Shown here piece after piece: positions 29,463 to 34,208 of a stretch of 34,208 nucleotides of DNA. The notes beneath the pieces were generated by a model, which was not told the origin of the DNA, did not search any database, and worked only from the letters and a program-made list of their open reading frames with translations. The translations under genes were made by a program, and so were the position numbers. Positions within the stretch are counted from its first letter, which is position 1, and the number at the start of each line of letters is the position of its first letter. This stretch comes from Archaeoglobales archaeon. Lineage in GTDB: Archaea > Halobacteriota > Archaeoglobi > Archaeoglobales > Archaeoglobaceae. The stretch lies in NCBI GenBank assembly GCA_011605865.1, contig JAAOZI010000018.1:1-34208 (forward strand). Reading direction: 5' to 3'.

Positions 29463-30733
29463 CCCTCTTTTAGTGCATCCAAATTCGTCACAAACTTTTG
29501 AAGGATCCAGGCTGCAAAGATTATGACTAGTGCAAAGAAGATCACCAAACCTGCGAAGTCTATAGCTGCAGCGACGCCCTTGTCAAGGGATATCCAGCCA
29601 GCCGCTGCGAACTTTGAAGGGAGCGCAAACAGCCTGTTTACAAAGCCCGCGAGAATCACTACTGCATAGAATCCTCGGACATACACTCCTTTGACAACTT
29701 TTGTTACAAGCGAACCGATTTGTATTCCTATTAGAGATCCAAGCAATAGACCCATTGCAAGAGTGTAGAAGACGAACCCATAAATTGCGTACTGCACGAT
29801 CGAGGAGTAACCAGTAGTTATAATAATCTGGAAGATACTAGTACCTACTGTTGTGAAGGAAGAGACGCCTAGGACGTATACAAAGATTGGAAATATCAGG
29901 AAGCCACCGCCAACACCCATTATTGCAGAAACCAGTCCAATTATGAAGCCGAAAAACACAACGAACCATGCGGAAACTTTTCTCCCACCGAAGTCATGAT
30001 CGAAGGTTATCATCGGTGGGAGATGCACCGATTGAACCTTCATTGCAAGCTTTGTCATTCCAACAGTTTGGAAACCACCATTCGTATTCGTAACCTTACC
30101 ACCATCAAATGCAGTAGCTCTCTTTCTCAGCTTTAAGTAATCGCTGAGCGCGAAAAAGCCTAAAAGTCCGAGAATAATCACGTATACTAGGTTTATAAAA
30201 ATATCACTGAGTATCGGGTTGGAGTAGTAGATGGCTCTGTTTATGATTCCACCAACCGTAGCTCCGATGACACTTCCAACGACAAAGGCCAGAGCCAAGG
30301 ATACGCAGATGTTTCCTAGTTTCTTGTGTACAACTGTGCCCATTATTGACTTTGTAAATATGTGGAACTGGTCTGTTCCAATTGCTAGGATGCCCTTAAC
30401 ACCAACGCTCATCATAGCTGGAGTTATTATAAAACCTCCACCAGCGCCGATGCAACCAGTAACAAGACCTGCTATGAGACCGATGAAAACGCACATAGCA
30501 AGCATTTCAAATGTTGAGTGTACGGGGCCATAGGCCTCTTTTCCACCCAACATTTTTGGAAGTTCAGCAGCGGAAGCTGTTAGGATTGCAATGGGCAAAA
30601 TTGCCATTAGAATTATGGCAGCAAGTCTTCTTCTATTTCGGATTATATTCATCGATGTTTCATAGTCCCATTTCGCATAAGCTTCTGCACCTGTTAGGAT
30701 AGCTTTACCAATATTCTTAATGTTGATTCCCAT
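29459..30733 (-). CDS. TauE/SafE family anion exporter, longer form
   Basis: The product is 424 aa from ATG 30733; the frame is open upstream, but GAGGTGG (30747-30741) lies 7 nt before this ATG and the upstream part overlaps the TATA box. An amphipathic N-terminal segment (about 1-35) precedes helix one. The two family repeats are GLVTGCIGAGGGFIITPAMM and GLVSAIMGVGGGFLIFPIFV, with TDQFHIFTKSIMGT and GTSIFQIIITTGYSS as the paired helices. A cytoplasmic loop of about 60 residues separates the halves. It heads an operon with the 229-aa membrane protein and a Usp. The likely cargo is sulfite or another small anion. Confidence 0.88.
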   Translation of the reverse strand: MGINIKNIGKAILTGAEAYAKWDYETSMNIIRNRRRLAAIILMAILPIAILTASAAELPKMLGGKEAYGPVHSTFEMLAMCVFIGLIAGLVTGCIGAGGGFIITPAMMSVGVKGILAIGTDQFHIFTKSIMGTVVHKKLGNICVSLALAFVVGSVIGATVGGIINRAIYYSNPILSDIFINLVYVIILGLLGFFALSDYLKLRKRATAFDGGKVTNTNGGFQTVGMTKLAMKVQSVHLPPMITFDHDFGGRKVSAWFVVFFGFIIGLVSAIMGVGGGFLIFPIFVYVLGVSSFTTVGTSIFQIIITTGYSSIVQYAIYGFVFYTLAMGLLLGSLIGIQIGSLVTKVVKGVYVRGFYAVVILAGFVNRLFALPSKFAAAGWISLDKGVAAAIDFAGLVIFFALVIIFAAWILQKFVTNLDALKEG

Positions 30734-30780
30734 ATACAGCCCACCTCTTTCTTTCTCATATATATTATGAAGCAGGACGT

Positions 30781-30825
30781 ATTTATATTTTTCCGATACG
30801 ATTAATAATATTACTGAATAATCGT
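30781..30825 (-). promoter_or_regulatory. promoter region of the second TauE/SafE operon with an inverted repeat
   Basis: The TATA box AAATATAAAT reads on the minus strand at about 30790-30781, 48 nt before the ATG, leaving a short leader with GAGGTGG. Upstream of it, ACGATTA (30798-30804) and TAATCGT (30819-30825) form an inverted repeat with a 14-bp spacer. Inside lies TATTATTAAT (minus strand, 30810-30801), shared with the first exporter promoter. The remainder of 30826-30927 shows nothing coding. Confidence 0.45.
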
Positions 30826-30927
30826 GAATCAAATTCTATTCTAAGGGAGGAGAAAGGATTTTTTTGGAAGTAGAAAAGTCAGGATTTATTTAATCAGTTT
30901 CGGGTTGAAATCGAAAAACTAGCTTTT

Positions 30928-32064
30928 CTAATATTTTTTAATAAAAAATTCCTTTCCGTCTTCGAATCTGATCTCACCGATTTCGATTACGTCGAAATCC
31001 GCGAATGCCGATTCTATAAGCAACTTGCCATTCAGGGATTTCAGTAAACCCATTCCGAGATATTTTCTGCCTTTGTAAAGTCCAGCAACAATATTTTTGA
31101 ATTCTCCTTCGCTGAAGACAAAGATTTCATCGACTTCGTATAGATCCTTGATTTCCCTGATTATTCTGGCATCGATCTCGGCCTTCTCTTTCAGGCATAT
31201 TGCTATGAATCCGTCGCCCAGTCTTGCAAAGGAAACATTTCCTATCACAGCATTGAAGAACTGGGAAACGTCTTTTCCACCCATAATGTCCGGTATAAGC
31301 TTTACAGAGGATTTATCGACTTCAAAAGTCTTTGCATTTTTCAGGAATTTTCTGTAGGAATCACATCTCGCTCTAAACCTTTCCATCTTGTCCCTTTTCA
31401 AAACAAAGCCCTTTTCAACCTCATACACATTGTAGCCTTCGAAAACCTTCCCCTCAAATGAAACTATTAAATCCGGCTCTATTATCTCAATCTTTGCCAG
31501 CTTGTAATCTCGAGCCTTTTTACCCTTCACCCAGCCTGTGGTGTTTACAATTTTTCTTCCCTCCAATTTTTTCAGCTCTTTCCATAGCCTTGCAACACCC
31601 CTGAGGCACCTCACCTCTTTTCCCTGCGGCGTTATGCTTCCCACAAAGAATCCGTTGATCATTTCAACTTGGGATATGCTTGTAACGTCCTTGGCGAATC
31701 CGTAACCCATCGCTCCAGCATGCGCAACCTCTGCTTGGCCAATGTCAAGATCGAGGACATAAGCCCCTCCGAGCTTGTTTGCAAGATAAGTTGCCAGCGT
31801 GGACTTTCCGCTGTCGACGTCTCCGTACAGAAATATAGTCTCCCAGTTCATTTCCGCAAGCCTTTTCCAGCTTTCCGGAATAGTTGAACCCTCCAGGATT
31901 TTGCACTCCCCATAGATTTCCATTTTTGTTTCCTCCATGCAGTAAACTGGGACGAATTTCTCGCACTCGAAGTGCTTTATCCTCCTCGAGCCAATAACTT
32001 CCGCTTCTCCTTCAATGGAAACTCTCCCCTTTACAAGGGCTGTGCAGTTTTTCGGGACGATCAT
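30928..32064 (-). CDS. Clp1/Grc3-like polynucleotide 5'-hydroxyl kinase
   Basis: The product is 378 aa. The P-loop is GDVDSGKST (81-89) and the next strand ends in YVLDLDIGQAE (102-112), the clasp/Walker region of the Clp1-Grc3 family. VNTTGWVKGKKARDYKLAKIEIIEPDLIVSFEG is the lid and base-recognition part. Small beta domains lie on both sides (1-70 and about 250-378). Archaeal members phosphorylate 5'-OH ends of RNA and DNA and may serve tRNA intron or rRNA processing. It starts inside the stop of the upstream gene (ATGA) and is the last gene of a three-gene run that is divergent from the rRNA operon. Confidence 0.85.
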   Translation of the reverse strand: MIVPKNCTALVKGRVSIEGEAEVIGSRRIKHFECEKFVPVYCMEETKMEIYGECKILEGSTIPESWKRLAEMNWETIFLYGDVDSGKSTLATYLANKLGGAYVLDLDIGQAEVAHAGAMGYGFAKDVTSISQVEMINGFFVGSITPQGKEVRCLRGVARLWKELKKLEGRKIVNTTGWVKGKKARDYKLAKIEIIEPDLIVSFEGKVFEGYNVYEVEKGFVLKRDKMERFRARCDSYRKFLKNAKTFEVDKSSVKLIPDIMGGKDVSQFFNAVIGNVSFARLGDGFIAICLKEKAEIDARIIREIKDLYEVDEIFVFSEGEFKNIVAGLYKGRKYLGMGLLKSLNGKLLIESAFADFDVIEIGEIRFEDGKEFFIKKY

Positions 32065-32963
32065 GCCCTTATTATAATACCTATTACATTGGCCCTTGCG
32101 TTCAGAACTTTCGTGAAGTTTTTGTCCCCCATCACCGCGAGGCTGAAACCGTCTTCAAAGTTCTGGAAGTAGTAGTATTCAAATCCCCTTTCTGTTTCGT
32201 TCATGTCCGAGAAGAAGTAGTTCTCCGTGAACTGAATTCCCCAAACCTTTTCATATCTCTCCGCGCTCTCGTTGTACCTGTATCCTTCGAAGAAAAACTC
32301 AATCGGGCTTTCGTTTTCTGAGAACCTTACATATTTCCCGGTCTCGTTTCCGAAGATCATAATTGAGAATAGGTATGTTCCATTTAGCCTAGAAATGAAG
32401 TCTCTGTACGCTGTCCTGTTCTCCTCGAAATTATTCAGAACTTCGAGGACGAGCGGGTTGTATCCGATTATCAGCGGGTTAACCTCATCAACCATGGCTA
32501 TGCTCCCCGAAACCTTGACAGAAAGATTTCCAACCTTTCTCTCCCCTTGCTTTGCGAAATAGACCTTTGATGAATTCTCGTTTATGAAATAGACGTTGTA
32601 ATCCCCGTACTGCGCAACGAGCATTTCGTTAATCGGATGCGTGAACTCAATCACCCTCCTGTCTAGATAATATCTGGAAGCGTAGCTCAGATCTCTTTCG
32701 AAGTACCCTTCAAAGTATGAAATCATTGAGTCATTTTTTCCGAGCTTCTTGCTCAGCTTGCTGTATTCCGCTAGATTATAATAGTATATAAATGAGTTCT
32801 CAGGAGCGTAAGCTGCTGCTTCAAGCGTGCTAAAGCTGAGCTTAGTTTCCCTTTTTTCCCTCGCCCCTCCTCCCCAAATGTAGGCAAAAACGGATCCGAG
32901 CATTATCAGGGCCAATAAAATCGCAAGAATCCTTGCAGATCTTTTTTCGAGTCTTTTGACCAT
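32061..32963 (-). CDS. hypothetical signal-anchored extracytoplasmic protein with many N-glycosylation sequons
   Basis: I do not recognise the family. The 300-aa protein has a basic N-terminus (MVKRLEKRSAR) and one hydrophobic helix (about 12-31), so it is secreted or anchored. The rest is hydrophilic and aromatic-rich, with about ten Asn-x-Ser/Thr sequons (for example KNDS, NSS, GNLS, ENRT, LNGT, GNET, ENES, YNES, MNET, KNFT), which fits a glycosylated surface protein. It is followed with 4-nt overlap by the Clp1-like kinase gene and preceded by the acidic 88-aa gene. The functional link between a surface protein and an RNA kinase is unclear. Confidence 0.7.
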   Translation of the reverse strand: MVKRLEKRSARILAILLALIMLGSVFAYIWGGGAREKRETKLSFSTLEAAAYAPENSFIYYYNLAEYSKLSKKLGKNDSMISYFEGYFERDLSYASRYYLDRRVIEFTHPINEMLVAQYGDYNVYFINENSSKVYFAKQGERKVGNLSVKVSGSIAMVDEVNPLIIGYNPLVLEVLNNFEENRTAYRDFISRLNGTYLFSIMIFGNETGKYVRFSENESPIEFFFEGYRYNESAERYEKVWGIQFTENYFFSDMNETERGFEYYYFQNFEDGFSLAVMGDKNFTKVLNARANVIGIIIRA

Positions 32964-32995
32964 GAGATGAGTTCAGGGGGTGAATATAAAATTTT

Positions 32996-33262
32996 TTAAC
33001 TAACGTAATTTTCTTTATCGTATCCCAGACTTATGTCCTGAAGCATCTTCGAAGCTAGGCCTAGCAGCATCCTATCATCCCCTATCAGCTCTCTTATGAG
33101 CATCAGGGATGCTGACTCTTTAAGTTCAACGCTCTTTAAATCTTCAAGTAATTTCAGGAGTTTTATTGCCAGTTTATAGATTTCCTTCAGCTTCTCGCTG
33201 TCCTCTCCTTCTATTTCCTCTTCTTCGGGAAACTCGAAATCTTCGAACTCGAACTCGTCCAT
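32996..33262 (-). CDS. hypothetical acidic small protein, 88 aa
   Basis: I do not recognise this one. The first 22 residues are extremely acidic (DEFEFEDFEFPEEEEIEGED), followed by two amphipathic helices (EKLKEIYKLAIKLLKLLEDL and ESASLMLIRELIGDDRMLLGLASKMLQDI). No membrane segment is present. It is likely the first gene of the run into the sequon-rich protein (32-nt gap) and the Clp1-like kinase. A TATA-like GTTTAAATC lies about 28 nt before the ATG, so it is probably leaderless. Composition and frame look coding, but no homologue comes to mind. Confidence 0.6.
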   Translation of the reverse strand: MDEFEFEDFEFPEEEEIEGEDSEKLKEIYKLAIKLLKLLEDLKSVELKESASLMLIRELIGDDRMLLGLASKMLQDISLGYDKENYVS

Positions 33263-33336
33263 AAATTTTTATATTCTCAAATGGGATTTAAACCTTTCTG
33301 TATTGGATATTGCAGATTCTAGAGTCGAGCAAAAGT

Positions 33337-33345
33337 CTTATAAAT
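33337..33345 (+). promoter_or_regulatory. rRNA operon promoter
   Basis: CTTATAAAT preceded by a purine-rich BRE-like AAAAGT is the strongest TATA box in the region, about 205 nt before the 16S start. Transcription should begin near 33365-33370, giving a leader of about 175 nt. Confidence 0.65.
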
Positions 33346-33375
33346 CTAGAAGAGTAAAGACATATTACACAAAAT

Positions 33376-33440
33376 CGCGGACCCCAGCAAGGACCCCGAC
33401 TGAGCATGGCTCTGGGTGAGGGGTAGGATTCTAGTCCGCG
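33376..33440 (+). ncRNA. structured element in the 16S leader, H/ACA- or K-turn-like
   Basis: An outer 7-bp stem CGCGGAC/GTCCGCG (33376-33382 with 33434-33440) encloses an inner stem ACCCC/GGGGT and a cap GAGC-ATG-GCTC. The internal loop between inner stem and cap has GA on one strand and GGTGA on the other, as in a kink-turn. ATA lies a few bases past the outer stem, where an ACA box would be in an H/ACA guide. It may be an embedded guide RNA or only a leader processing domain. Confidence 0.35.
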
Positions 33441-33455
33441 GTATATGAAGGGGAG

Positions 33456-33477
33456 GACCGCAAAAAAATTTGCGGTC
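33456..33477 (+). repeat. leader hairpin
   Basis: GACCGCAAA (33456-33464) and TTTGCGGTC (33469-33477) form a perfect 9-bp stem with an AAAA loop. It lies in the transcribed rRNA leader; probable roles are processing or antitermination. Confidence 0.6.
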
Positions 33478-33510
33478 TGATGTGGGGCTTGTCAGCAGGG
33501 CAAACTGGCA

Positions 33511-33541
33511 GGCGGGGGACGTATTCACCATTTCCCCCGCC
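33511..33541 (+). repeat. GC-rich hairpin abutting the 16S 5' end
   Basis: GGCGGGGGA (33511-33519) and TCCCCCGCC (33533-33541) form a perfect 9-bp stem with a 13-nt loop, ending 1 nt before mature 16S sequence. One arm may instead pair with sequence downstream of 16S to make the bulge-helix-bulge processing stem; the far partner lies outside the window. Confidence 0.6.
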
Positions 33542-33542
33542 A

Positions 33543-34208
<666 letters not shown>

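Noticed and set aside
30733-30832. N-terminal extension of the second TauE/SafE protein up to 30832
   Set aside because: The extension would run over the TATA box and the Shine-Dalgarno that serves the ATG at 30733.

Overview
The window reads as chromosomal DNA of a hyperthermophilic euryarchaeon, most likely a member of Archaeoglobaceae (Ferroglobus/Geoglobus/Archaeoglobus-like). Reasons: an archaeal 16S rRNA 5' half, reverse gyrase, A-type ATP synthase genes, prefoldin beta, KEOPS Pcc1, CTP-type riboflavin kinase, archaeal-type TATA boxes 20-30 nt before start codons with many leaderless starts, and a geranylgeranyl-reductase-family protein. The genus is an inference; the archaeal assignment is secure.

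Layout. 1-2542 (minus): 5' end of an A-type ATP synthase operon, atpH-atpI-atpK. 2666-3211 (plus): a small methyltransferase. 3208-5574 (minus): sufC-sufB/D-pcc1-pfdB, all overlapping. 5670-6450: a ferredoxin-thioredoxin-reductase-like gene broken by a one-base deletion in its second Cys-Pro-Cys motif and followed (its tail is overwritten) by an internally deleted IS200/IS605-family element that keeps both subterminal hairpins, a scrap of TnpB and an omega-RNA-like right end. 6639-7946: NADH oxidase/CoA-disulfide reductase family. 7915-9021 (minus) geranylgeranyl reductase family, divergent from reverse gyrase (9071-12181), with a palindrome filling the 49-bp gap. 12185-13402: amine-oxidase-type flavoprotein. 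13474-17600: UbiD decarboxylase, DUF2070 membrane protein, and a four-CBS protein ending in a ribosome-hibernation-factor-like domain. 17582-19925 (minus): GNAT-like protein, Nudix hydrolase, hisD. 20047-20304: truncated IS607-type TnpA. 20380-22461: larE and an MTA/SAH-type deaminase. 24843-22395 (minus): ribK (with regulator HTH)-ribB-trm10.

24934-30733 is the most accessory-looking part: a ribbon-helix-helix regulator with an unknown sensor-like domain, two TauE/SafE-type anion exporters (one per strand), a small DUF1634-like membrane protein, two universal stress proteins and two proteins I cannot name. The two exporter promoters share a 10-bp element in the same orientation and position, which suggests one co-regulated anion (perhaps sulfite) efflux and stress module. 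33262-30928 (minus) holds an acidic 88-aa protein, a signal-anchored protein with about ten N-glycosylation sequons and a Clp1/Grc3-like RNA kinase. The window ends with a promoter, a structured ~180-nt leader and the first ~666 nt of 16S rRNA.
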